In this document: positions 1 through 6,677 of the stretch, piece after piece
How the letters are laid out: every line of letters begins with the position of its first letter
Numbering within the stretch: position 1 is the first letter of the stretch
From: DATJJW01 sp035491935
GTDB lineage: Bacteria > Pseudomonadota > Alphaproteobacteria > ATCC43930 > CGMCC-115725
DNA: 11,239 nt
NCBI GenBank assembly: GCA_035491935.1
Contig: DATJJW010000276.1
Coordinates: forward strand, 1-11,239
Direction of reading: 5' to 3'
Program-made: the position numbers and the translations under genes
Notes under the pieces: model-generated
Seen by the model: only the letters and a program-made list of their open reading frames with translations
The model's database searches: none
Told to the model about the DNA's origin: nothing

Positions 1-267
1 AAGGAACACCACCCGGACCGCCCGGAATGGCTGTCGCACGTCAACGCGAACGTGCTGAAGATCAAGCTGTCCATGGCGCTGATCGGCATTTCGTCGATCC
101 ACCTGCTGGAGACCTTCATCAATATCGACAACATCTCGACCAAGAATGCCATGTGGCGCGTGATCATCCACTGCGTCTTCATCATCTCTGCCGCGGCACT
201 CGCTTGGACTTCGAAGCTGAGCGAAGTGGCCGAGGCGACCATCATGCATCCGAGCCACGAGAGCTGA
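1..267 (+). CDS. UPF0114 (YqhA-like) membrane protein, C-terminal part
   Basis: The reading frame is open from base 1, so the gene begins outside the window and 88 C-terminal residues are visible. Residues such as SMALIGISSIHLLETFI and MWRVIIHCVFIISAAAL closely follow the C-terminal half of E. coli YqhA (ISSIHLLRVF, then MWYVIIHLTFVLSA), the TIGR00645/UPF0114 family. The visible part holds two hydrophobic helices, about residues 23-40 and 52-70, and a short polar tail. Family members are small inner-membrane proteins with about four helices and no established biochemical role. The gene converges on the flavin reductase downstream, with 54 bp between the stops. I see no convincing terminator in that gap. 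The family call is firm; function is unknown. Confidence 0.85.
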   Translation, partial: KEHHPDRPEWLSHVNANVLKIKLSMALIGISSIHLLETFINIDNISTKNAMWRVIIHCVFIISAAALAWTSKLSEVAEATIMHPSHES

Positions 268-321
268 GATCGCCCGGGGGAGAGGAGCCGCAAGCCACCT
301 CCCCTCCTCCGGCCTCGCCCG

Positions 322-879
322 CTATTTCAGCTTCGCGGCGAATTTCATCAGCGTCTCGAGATGGGATGCCAGGAATTTGCGCGTATTCTCGTCGGTGAGA
401 TTGCCTTCCGCGTCGAATTTTGCGGCTGCACCACCGACCAGCACTTCCGCCCCCGGCAACACATGCACACCCAGGACCGACAGCACCTGGCGCAGGTGGT
501 AATTGCCGAGCGCCGTGCCGATGGCACCCGGCCCCGCCCCCATCACACCGGCCACCTTGCCCTGAAAGGGCTGTTCCGGTGGGCGCGACACCCAGTCGAT
601 GGCGTTCTTGAGCACGCCCGAGATGGATCGGTTGTATTCCGGCGAGGCGAAGATCAACGCATCGGCCTCGCGCACCTTGGTCCGCAGCGACTCGACCACC
701 GCCGGATAGCCGGCGTTGCGCACATCGTCGTCATAGGGTGGGATCTGGGCGAGCGAGTCGTAGATTTCGATGCTCATGCCGGCCGGTGCCAGCTCCTGCG
801 CCGCGCGCAGCAAGCCCGTGTTGAACGAAGTCTTTCGCAGGCTGCCGGAAATCGCCAGGACCTTGATGGTACCGCTCAT
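322..879 (-). CDS. NADPH-dependent FMN reductase (ChrR/YieF-like quinone or chromate reductase)
   Basis: A 185-residue soluble flavodoxin-fold protein of the NADPH_dep FMN reductase family, which transfers two electrons from NAD(P)H through bound FMN to quinones, azo dyes, flavins or metal ions such as chromate. The FMN-phosphate loop GSLRKTSFN is at residues 12-20. The family signature SPEYNRSISGVLKNAIDW is at 79-96, and a glycine-rich GVMGAGPGAIG segment at 111-121 lines the flavin site. Length is typical for ChrR/YieF. The ATG start is preceded by AAAGGAGAAG, a strong ribosome binding site. It is divergent from the hybrid kinase gene across 212 bp and probably monocistronic. The real substrate cannot be read from the sequence; protection against quinone or oxidative stress is the usual role of relatives. 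Confidence 0.9.
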   Translation of the reverse strand: MSGTIKVLAISGSLRKTSFNTGLLRAAQELAPAGMSIEIYDSLAQIPPYDDDVRNAGYPAVVESLRTKVREADALIFASPEYNRSISGVLKNAIDWVSRPPEQPFQGKVAGVMGAGPGAIGTALGNYHLRQVLSVLGVHVLPGAEVLVGGAAAKFDAEGNLTDENTRKFLASHLETLMKFAAKLK

Positions 880-904
880 CTAACTGCTTCTCCTTTGGAA
901 TGTC

Positions 905-918
905 GGGCCGGACGGCCC
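905..918. repeat. Perfect inverted repeat in the divergent control region
   Basis: GGGCCG and CGGCCC are separated by GA, giving a perfect 6-bp inverted repeat 26 bp upstream of the reductase start. It could form a small hairpin in the reductase leader or be an operator half-site pair. In GC-rich DNA such a short palindrome can also arise by chance. Confidence 0.3.
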
Positions 919-956
919 ATGGTCGGATGATGCCCGTATAACCGCTTCCATACTAT

Positions 957-976
957 GACACCATCCATGGGGTGTC
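957..976. promoter_or_regulatory. Inverted repeat, candidate operator in the divergent region
   Basis: GACACC (957-962) and GGTGTC (971-976) form a perfect 6-bp inverted repeat with an 8-bp spacer, a geometry usual for a dimeric regulator. TACTAT at 951-956 resembles a plus-strand -10 box, which would place the repeat at the kinase transcription start, where bound protein would block it. No good -35 hexamer pairs with it. No specific regulator can be named. Confidence 0.3.
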
Positions 977-1091
977 CCCCCTGCAGCCTGTACTCCTTAT
1001 CGGCAGGCACGGACCCATGGTAAAGTGGTGGGCGCGTCACGATATGCTGCATTCACCGCACTTCTACCACCGTCTCAGGAGCTTCTTGGCA

Positions 1092-3443
1092 GTGCAGACC
1101 GTCTCCGGTCCGGCTACACCCGATCTGGAACAGAGCGCGCGAGACATGCTCGCGGCCGGGTTAACGCCCGCGGCGATCCTCGAAAAGCTGCTCGCGCAAG
1201 GCACTGCCGGTGCCGCTGAGCTACGTCCGGCGGTGCGGGTACTGGAACGGCAGATGCAGGACACGGCGCTACGCGCCGCCGAGGTGCGTTTCCGGCAGTT
1301 GCGCGACAGCGCGATCGACACGGCGATCATCACCACCGATGCCTCAGGCAACATCACCAGCTGGAGCGAGGGCGCCTATCGCATCCTCGGTTGGGCAGAG
1401 GCCGAGATGCTGGGCACCAACCTCTCCCGCGTCTTCATCGAAAGCGATCGTGCTTTGGGCCTGCTCGCCGCCGAGATGAACGATGCCGTGACGCTGGGCC
1501 GCGGCGGCCATGAGGGCTGGCGGCTGCGCAAGGACGGCAGCCTGATCTGGGCGACCGGCGAGCTAGCGCCGGTGCGCGAGGAGTCGGGCCAGGTCTCGGG
1601 ATTCGTCAAGATCCTGCGCGACCGTACCTTTGAGAAGTATGCCGAAGAAGCACTGCAGGAAGAGACGCGCACGCTGGAGATCCTCAACCGCGCCAATTCC
1701 GCCCTGGCACGCGAGAGCGACCTCGAAACCCTGGTGCAGGGCGTCACCGATGCCGGCGTCGAGCTGATCAGGGCTGAATTCGGTGCCTTTTTTTATAATG
1801 TGCTGAACGACGCGGGCGAGAGCTACATGCTCTACACCCTCTCCGGCGTGTCCAAAGACCGCTTCGCCAATTTCCCGATGCCGCGCAACACCGCCGTATT
1901 CGGACCGACCTTCGCCGGCACCGAGATCGTCATCTCCGACGACATCACCCAGGATCCGCGCTATGGCCACAATGCCCCTCATGCCGGTATGCCGAAGGGA
2001 CACCTGCCGGTGTGCAGCTATCTGGCGGTACCTGTCGTCTCCCGGGATGGCGGCGTGCTTGGCGGGTTGTTCTTCGGCCATTCCAAACCCTCGATGTTCA
2101 CCAATCGCTCGCAACGCTTGCTGACCGGCCTCGCCGCCGAGGCCGCGATCGCGATCGACAATGTCCGCCTGGTCCAGGCGATGCAGAACGAGATCACCGA
2201 GCGCCAGCGGGTCGAGGACGCGCTGCTCAACCTCAACGCCACGCTCGAGGACCAGGTGAACGAGCGCAGCGAACAGCTGCGCCTGCATGCCGAGGCGCTG
2301 CGCCAGGCACAGAAGATGGAGGCGGTCGGCCAGCTCACCGGCGGCGTGGCGCATGATTTCAACAACATCCTGCAGATCATCCTGGGCAATCTGGAGACCC
2401 TGTCGCGCAACCTGCCGCCGGAGGCGCCACGCCTGCATCGCGCGGCGGAGAACGCCACGGCCGCCGCCAGCCGTGCCGCCGCCCTCACCCAACGCCTGCT
2501 GGCGTTCTCGCGCCGCCAGCCACTCAATCCCAAGCCGGTCGACGTCAACGCCTTGGTCGAGGGCATGTCGGAACTGCTGCTGCGTTCGCTGGGCGAGCTG
2601 ATCAAGGTCGAGATAAGGCTGGTGCCGAAGCTGTGGCAGGTCGAGGCCGACCCGAACGAGCTGGAAAGCGCGCTCGTCAACCTGGCCGTCAATGCACGCG
2701 ACGCCATGTCGGAGGGCGGTGACCTCGTCATCGAAACGGCCAATGCCACACTGGATGAGACCTATTGCGCCATCCACACCGACGTGCTGCCCGGCGAGTA
2801 CGTCATGATCGCCGTCCGGGACAATGGCAGCGGCATGGAGACCGAGACGATCGCCCGCGTGTTCGAGCCGTTCTTCACCACAAAGCCCGAAGGCCAGGGC
2901 ACGGGCCTGGGCTTGAGTCAGGTCTACGGCTTCGTCCGGCAATCCTCCGGCCATGTGCGGATCGATTCACGGCCGGACCAGGGCACGAGCGTCACCATCT
3001 ATCTGCCGCGCCTCGACCGCGCGATCGCCCCGGCCGACAAGGCGGCCGCCGCCGAAGCGCCCGAAAGTGCCGGCGAGGAGACGATCCTGGTCATCGAGGA
3101 TGAGGAGGCCGTGCGCGCCCATTCGGTCGAGACGCTGCGCGAACTGGGTTATCGCGTGATCGAGGCCAGGGATGGTCTGGAGGGACTGAAGCTCCTGGCC
3201 GAAACGTCGCATATCGATCTGCTGTTCACCGACGTCGTGCTGCCGGGCGGCATGACCGGCGCCGAGGTGGCCGCCCGAGCACAATCCATGCGCCCTCGGC
3301 TCAAGGTGCTGTTCACCACCGGCTATGCCCGCGAGATCATCGTCCATGACGGGAGGCTGGACAAAGGCATCCAGCTCCTCACCAAGCCCTTCACCTTCGC
3401 CGGCCTGGCCGCCAAGGTCCGCGACGTACTCGATGGCGCGTGA
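1092..3443 (+). CDS. Soluble hybrid sensor histidine kinase (PAS-GAF-HisKA-HATPase-REC)
   Basis: An ATP-dependent histidine autokinase with its own receiver domain, with no membrane segment, so it senses in the cytosol. In the 783-residue form the order is PAS (about 63-185), GAF (about 205-360), a charged coiled-coil linker (365-410), HisKA with the phospho-accepting His421 in GGVAHDFNN, and HATPase_c. HATPase_c shows the N box at Asn534, DNGSGM from Asp577 and the FEPFFTTK...GTGLGL lid. REC follows (662-783), with acidic pair Asp670/Glu671, phospho-acceptor Asp714 and Lys765. No LOV flavin motif is present in PAS, so the signal is unknown. Start choice: GTG at 1092 has AGGAG ten bases upstream. 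In-frame GTG 972 (823 residues) and ATG 1017 lack a ribosome binding site, and the extra 40 residues resemble no domain. No cognate response regulator lies nearby, so output probably passes to a distant partner. Confidence 0.92.
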   Translation: MQTVSGPATPDLEQSARDMLAAGLTPAAILEKLLAQGTAGAAELRPAVRVLERQMQDTALRAAEVRFRQLRDSAIDTAIITTDASGNITSWSEGAYRILGWAEAEMLGTNLSRVFIESDRALGLLAAEMNDAVTLGRGGHEGWRLRKDGSLIWATGELAPVREESGQVSGFVKILRDRTFEKYAEEALQEETRTLEILNRANSALARESDLETLVQGVTDAGVELIRAEFGAFFYNVLNDAGESYMLYTLSGVSKDRFANFPMPRNTAVFGPTFAGTEIVISDDITQDPRYGHNAPHAGMPKGHLPVCSYLAVPVVSRDGGVLGGLFFGHSKPSMFTNRSQRLLTGLAAEAAIAIDNVRLVQAMQNEITERQRVEDALLNLNATLEDQVNERSEQLRLHAEALRQAQKMEAVGQLTGGVAHDFNNILQIILGNLETLSRNLPPEAPRLHRAAENATAAASRAAALTQRLLAFSRRQPLNPKPVDVNALVEGMSELLLRSLGELIKVEIRLVPKLWQVEADPNELESALVNLAVNARDAMSEGGDLVIETANATLDETYCAIHTDVLPGEYVMIAVRDNGSGMETETIARVFEPFFTTKPEGQGTGLGLSQVYGFVRQSSGHVRIDSRPDQGTSVTIYLPRLDRAIAPADKAAAAEAPESAGEETILVIEDEEAVRAHSVETLRELGYRVIEARDGLEGLKLLAETSHIDLLFTDVVLPGGMTGAEVAARAQSMRPRLKVLFTTGYAREIIVHDGRLDKGIQLLTKPFTFAGLAAKVRDVLDGA

Positions 3444-3450
3444 CGAGCGT

Positions 3451-4080
3451 CTATCGATTGATGATGCGCAGCAGCTTCCAATAGCCGAGGAAGCCGGTCG
3501 GAACCACCTCGAAGGGCTTGAGGCCGCTTTCCTCGATGAAGCGGTCGAGCGGGAAATCCGACTGAAAGCCCAGCCTGCCGGCATAATGGCCGAGGAAGCG
3601 CTCGAAGGCCCCCATCACGGGATGCCGGGACGAGAAATGGTTGACGATGATGATCTCGCCGCCGGGCTTGCACACCCGGGCGATCTCGCGGCCGAAGGCA
3701 CGCACATCCTGGACGGTCGAAGCGACGTAGAGCGCCAGCACCGCATCGAAGCTGGCATCGGGGAACGTCATGTCCTGGACGTCGCCGAGCTCGACCTGCC
3801 AATCCTGGCCATGGCCCAGCTTGATCGCGCGCTCGCGCGCCTGGACCAGCATCTCCTCGGAAATGTCGATGCCGGTCAGCCGTACGTCCTTGCGCAGCAG
3901 CGGCATCGATAGGCCGGTACCGACGCCGACCTCCAGGATGTCTTGACAGCGCCGGCTGTTGGCAAGTTCCGCAGCCAGCTTCCGGCCGTCCTGGAACACT
4001 TGCCCGAAGATCAGATCATAGGCCGGAGCATAGTTCCGGTAGGATCGAAGCGTTTCCTCGCGGGTCAACACGGGTGACAC
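3451..4080 (-). CDS. pmtA: Phosphatidylethanolamine N-methyltransferase, PmtA type
   Basis: A class I SAM-dependent methyltransferase of 209 residues, matching the Rhodobacter-type PmtA family, which methylates phosphatidylethanolamine three times to give phosphatidylcholine at the inner face of the cytoplasmic membrane. Seen: the family N-terminus SYRNYAPAYDLIFGQVF (13-29), SAM motif I ILEVGVGTGLS (48-58), acidic motif GIDIS (70-74), FPDASFDAV (106-114), the KPGGEIIIVNHF strand (138-149) and a C-terminal GFQSDFPLDRF (171-181). There is no transmembrane helix, as expected for this amphitropic family. Starts are GTG at 4080, directly after an in-frame stop, or GTG at 4071, which has AGGTG six bases upstream and may be the real one. 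It converges on the hybrid kinase with 7 bp between stops. A related UbiE/COQ5-like methyltransferase is the main alternative. Confidence 0.82.
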   Translation of the reverse strand: MSPVLTREETLRSYRNYAPAYDLIFGQVFQDGRKLAAELANSRRCQDILEVGVGTGLSMPLLRKDVRLTGIDISEEMLVQARERAIKLGHGQDWQVELGDVQDMTFPDASFDAVLALYVASTVQDVRAFGREIARVCKPGGEIIIVNHFSSRHPVMGAFERFLGHYAGRLGFQSDFPLDRFIEESGLKPFEVVPTGFLGYWKLLRIINR

Positions 4081-4105
4081 CTATGCGCTGTTATTCTTGG
4101 CCCGG

Positions 4106-4134
4106 GCCTAAGCGTCGGACTGGCCGATGGTCAA
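4106..4134 (-). promoter_or_regulatory. Candidate sigma-70 promoter of the methyltransferase gene
   Basis: On the minus strand, TTGACC (4129-4134) is followed after exactly 17 bp by TTAGGC (4106-4111). The -35 box matches consensus at five of six positions; the -10 box is poor. It would give a leader of roughly 20-30 bases for the gene starting at 4080 or 4071. The rest of the gap, 4135-4244, shows no other feature I can support. Confidence 0.3.
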
Positions 4135-4244
4135 GCGGCTACCGTCCCCGGACAGGGAACCCGCGGCACGGGTATGTCTCTACCACTGACGTCACCGAAT
4201 GGTCATCAGTTTTTCGCTGCCCTGAAATATTTACCTTCCTAAGC

Positions 4245-4271
4245 AAAAGCGCCCCGGCATAGCCAGGGCGC
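4245..4271 (-). terminator. Intrinsic terminator of the small histidine-rich peptide gene
   Basis: Read on the minus strand, GCGCCCTGGC and GCCGGGGCGC form a 10-bp GC-rich stem with one T-G wobble and a three-base TAT loop, followed at once by TTTT and then GCTT. It lies 35 bases after the stop codon of the small gene, on the correct strand, so it is a textbook Rho-independent terminator for that gene. Confidence 0.8.
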
Positions 4272-4291
4272 CATGATCTAATGCACAGCTC

Positions 4292-4305
4292 GGACTTCGC
4301 AGTCC
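4292..4305 (-). other. Small hairpin with a GNRA tetraloop after the small gene's stop
   Basis: On the minus strand, GGACT-GCGA-AGTCC forms a 5-bp stem closed by a GCGA loop, a member of the very stable GNRA tetraloop class. It begins one base after the TAA stop at 4307-4309 and precedes the terminator by about 20 bases. It could protect the short mRNA from 3' exonucleases or give the transcript a second role as a small RNA. Confidence 0.4.
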
Positions 4306-4306
4306 A

Positions 4307-4441
4307 TTACCAGTAATGCCAATGATGATGGCGCCATTCTCGATGGTGATAGCGATGATGGTGGTGGTAATAATCAGCCTTGGCCGGAATAGCGCTGAAA
4401 AGCATGCCGATAGCAGTCAATGCAAGTAAGATACGTGGCAT
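4307..4441 (-). CDS. Small exported histidine- and aromatic-rich peptide (44-residue precursor)
   Basis: I recognise no family. The start is MPRILLALTAIGMLFSAIPAKA, a compact Sec signal peptide: one Arg, a hydrophobic core and an Ala-Lys-Ala cleavage site before Asp23. The 22-residue mature part has only six kinds of amino acid: ten His, four Tyr, three Trp, three Arg, one Asp and one Glu, in runs HHHH, HH and HHH. It would be released into the periplasm. AGAGGT lies seven bases before the ATG. TTTAAT at 4475-4480 (minus strand) matches the -10 box at five of six positions and would give a leader of about 27 bases, though no -35 box is clear. A hairpin and an intrinsic terminator follow. Binding of Zn, Ni, Cu or haem is suggested by composition only. 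The gene sits between pmtA and the DUF1348 gene on the same strand but appears to be its own transcription unit. Confidence 0.75.
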   Translation of the reverse strand: MPRILLALTAIGMLFSAIPAKADYYHHHHRYHHREWRHHHWHYW

Positions 4442-4502
4442 TTTCTATACCTCTGATAGGTAACGAAACTGCCTATTAAATCCGGTCTATCCTTGATTGG
4501 TT

Positions 4503-4518
4503 CCTTACCCAAATAAGG
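4503..4518. repeat. Short inverted repeat upstream of the small peptide gene
   Basis: CCTTA (4503-4507) and TAAGG (4514-4518) are perfect arms around a 6-bp AT-rich spacer. The repeat lies 20 bp downstream of the DUF1348 stop and about 25 bp upstream of the likely -10 box of the small peptide gene, where an activator or repressor could bind. It is short and could be chance. I do not recognise it as a Zur or Fur box. Confidence 0.25.
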
Positions 4519-4537
4519 TGTTTTTATGACTGACTGA

Positions 4538-5002
4538 TCAAAGCCCCAACTCACTCAAGCCCGGATGGTCGTCCGGTCGGCGGCCGAGCGGCCAGTGGAA
4601 TTTGCGGTCCGCCTCGGTGATCGGCAGATCGTTGATGCTGGCATGGCGGACGGCCATCAGCCCCTCCGCATCGAACTCCCAATTCTCATTGCCGTAGCTG
4701 CTGAACCAGTTGCCGCTATCGTCATGCCATTCATAGGCGAAGCGCACCGCGATGTGGTTGCCTTGATACGCCCAGACCTCCTTGATCAGCCGATAGTCGA
4801 GCTCGCGCCGCCACTTGCGGGTCAGGAATGCTTCGATGTCGGCCCGGCCGTTGATGAATTCCGACCGGTTGCGCCACCGGCTGTCCAATGTATAGGCCTG
4901 CGCCACACGCACGGGATCGCATGTATTCCAGGCATCTTCCGCCATGCGCGCTTTCTGCGCGGCGGTCTCGGCGTTGAAGGGCGGCAGCGGCGGACGGCTC
5001 AT
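4538..5002 (-). CDS. DUF1348 family protein, NTF2-like fold
   Basis: A 154-residue soluble protein of the DUF1348 family (nuclear transport factor 2-like superfamily, cone-shaped alpha+beta barrel). Family features seen are the N-terminal PPFNAETAAQKARMAEDAWN helix, a TLDSRWRNRSEFINGR loop (38-53), the WRRELDYRL segment (64-72), HIAVRFAYEWHDDSGNWF (83-100) and the terminal WPLGRRPDDHPGLSELGL block (137-154). Length is normal. Enzymatic activity has not been settled for the family. I place the start at the ATG at 5002 because CAGGAG lies nine bases before it; the frame stays open to an ATG at 5044 without such a site. It is divergent from the EmrB-type exporter over 115 bp and may share its control region. 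Confidence 0.88.
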   Translation of the reverse strand: MSRPPLPPFNAETAAQKARMAEDAWNTCDPVRVAQAYTLDSRWRNRSEFINGRADIEAFLTRKWRRELDYRLIKEVWAYQGNHIAVRFAYEWHDDSGNWFSSYGNENWEFDAEGLMAVRHASINDLPITEADRKFHWPLGRRPDDHPGLSELGL

Positions 5003-5037
5003 AAGAATTGCTCCTGTCGGATCGGGCCTGAACTGCC

Positions 5038-5069
5038 ATATCATAGGATATCGGCCGCTGGTGTCCTAT
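5038..5069. promoter_or_regulatory. Candidate operator between the divergent DUF1348 and exporter genes
   Basis: Two overlapping inverted repeats lie in this gap. ATATC (5038-5042) and GATAT (5047-5051) are perfect arms around ATAG. ATAGGA (5043-5048) and TCCTAT (5064-5069) are perfect 6-bp arms whose centres are 21 bp apart, two helical turns. Such an arrangement fits a TetR- or MarR-type repressor serving an efflux gene, but no regulator gene is in the window. Promoter hexamers are not clear. Confidence 0.35.
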
Positions 5070-5117
5070 ATCTGCCGATGGCTGGCCCCCACCGAAAAGA
5101 AGGCCAAAGGAAAGGGA

Positions 5118-6677
5118 ATGGCATCCGACAAGCCTGCAGCAGCCCATACGCCGTCCAAAAGACAGGAAAATCGCGCGGCGATCACGCTCTGCGTCATCGC
5201 CGCGACCTTTATGCAGGCGCTCGATACCACCATCGCCAATGTCGCCTTGCCCTATATCCAGGGCACCATGTCGGCGAGCCTGGACGAGATCGGCTGGGTG
5301 CTGACCTCCTATATCGCGGCCGCCGCCATCATGACGCCGCCGACGGGCTTCCTGGCCGGCCGCTTCGGCACGAAGAAACTGTTCCTGGCCTCGGTCACGG
5401 GCTTCACCATCGCCTCAGTCTTGTGCGGTCTGGCGCAATCGTTGGTCCAGATCGTGCTGTTCCGCGCGCTGCAGGGCGTCTTCGGTGCAGCCCTGGTACC
5501 GCTTTCCCAGGCCGTGCTGTTCACGGTCACGCCCAAGGAGAAGCAGGGCTCGGCCATGGGACTGTTCGGCGTCGCGGTCATGGTCGGCCCGGTGGTGGGA
5601 CCCATCCTGGGCGGCTGGCTCACCGACAACCTCGATTGGCGTTGGGTCTTCTACATCAACCTGCCGGTCGGCATCTTGGCCTTCATCGGCATGGTCATCT
5701 TCCTGCCCGATACGCCGCGGAACAAGAACGCCAAGCTCGACTGGTTCGGCTTCGGCGCGCTCAGCCTCATGATCGGCGCGCTGCAGATCATGCTCGACCG
5801 CGGGGAAGAGCAGGATTGGTTTTCTTCGACCGAGATCTGGATCGAGGCGATCATGGCGGCGGTCGCCGGATATTATTTCCTCGTCCATACGGCGACGACC
5901 AAGAAGCCGTTCATCAGCCCGTCCCTGTTCCGCGACCGCAACTTCACCGCCGGCACGCTGTTCATCATCATCGTCGGACTGACCTATTACGCCTCGCTGG
6001 CCTTGCAGACGCCCTACATCCAGGGGCTGATGAACTATCCGGTGGTGACCGCGGGCTTCGTCATGGGACCGCGCGGCATGGGCACCATGGCGGCGATGCT
6101 GGTCGTCGGCCGCCTGGTCGGCAAGGTCGACACGCGCATCCTGCTTTCGATCGGCCTGGCGCTCACCGCCTGGTCCTTCTACGCCATGACCGGCTGGACG
6201 CCGGACGTCTCGCAATACACCATCGTCGTGGTCGGCGTGATCCAGGGTATCGGCCTGGGATTCCTTTTCGTGCCGCTGACCACGATCACGCTCTCGACAT
6301 TGCCGGCAGCACAACGGACCGAGGGCGCCGGCATCTACAGCCTGGCGCGCAATATCGGCTCCAGCGTCGGCATCTCGGTGATGAACAGCCTGCTGACGAC
6401 CAACACCCAGGTGAACCATGCGGAGATCGCGGCCTATGTCACGCCCTTCAACCGCGCGCTGGACATGCCCGCCGTCGCCAATGTCTGGAACCCGCTGGTG
6501 ACCAAATCCGCCGCGGCCCTGAACGCGGTCGTGACGCGTCAGGCGCAGATCATCGCCTATATCAACGATTACAAGCTGCTGATGATCGCGGTGCTGGCGG
6601 TGATCCCGTTGCTGCTCGTCTTCAAGCCCTCCGGCTCCCGTCGGCCATCCGACGGCAGCCAGCCCGTGACGGAGTGA
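5118..6677 (+). CDS. DHA2-family (EmrB/QacA) MFS drug exporter
   Basis: A 519-residue proton-antiport multidrug exporter of the inner membrane, 14-helix DHA2 family. Motifs seen: D1 ALDTTIANVALPYI (34-47) with its membrane Asp, motif A GFLAGRFGTKK (77-87) in the loop between helices 2 and 3, antiporter motif C MVGPVVGPILGGWL (155-168), then DWRWVFYINLPVG (173-185). A periplasmic loop with the segment NHAEIAAYVTPFNRALD precedes the last helix, as in EmrB. The ATG at 5118 is preceded by AAAGGA six bases upstream; the frame is open back to 4944 but that part overlaps the divergent gene and has no ribosome binding site. No EmrA/HlyD adaptor or TolC gene is adjacent, so it may act alone or with a distant adaptor. 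The substrate is unknown. Confidence 0.92.
   Translation: MASDKPAAAHTPSKRQENRAAITLCVIAATFMQALDTTIANVALPYIQGTMSASLDEIGWVLTSYIAAAAIMTPPTGFLAGRFGTKKLFLASVTGFTIASVLCGLAQSLVQIVLFRALQGVFGAALVPLSQAVLFTVTPKEKQGSAMGLFGVAVMVGPVVGPILGGWLTDNLDWRWVFYINLPVGILAFIGMVIFLPDTPRNKNAKLDWFGFGALSLMIGALQIMLDRGEEQDWFSSTEIWIEAIMAAVAGYYFLVHTATTKKPFISPSLFRDRNFTAGTLFIIIVGLTYYASLALQTPYIQGLMNYPVVTAGFVMGPRGMGTMAAMLVVGRLVGKVDTRILLSIGLALTAWSFYAMTGWTPDVSQYTIVVVGVIQGIGLGFLFVPLTTITLSTLPAAQRTEGAGIYSLARNIGSSVGISVMNSLLTTNTQVNHAEIAAYVTPFNRALDMPAVANVWNPLVTKSAAALNAVVTRQAQIIAYINDYKLLMIAVLAVIPLLLVFKPSGSRRPSDGSQPVTE

Noticed and set aside
276..312. A possible terminator between the YqhA-like gene and the FMN reductase.
   Set aside because: GGGGAG and CTCCCC can pair, but the stem is only six bases with a 16-base loop and no T tract, and the region is simply purine- and pyrimidine-rich.
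1563..2954. A 463-codon open frame antisense to the hybrid kinase.
   Set aside because: It mirrors a gene with clear kinase motifs, its product resembles nothing known and is rich in Gly, Arg, Gln and His, as expected of antisense frames in GC-rich DNA.
4074..4262. A 62-codon plus-strand frame in the gap after pmtA.
   Set aside because: It has no ribosome binding site or signal, overlaps the methyltransferase start and runs into the minus-strand terminator.
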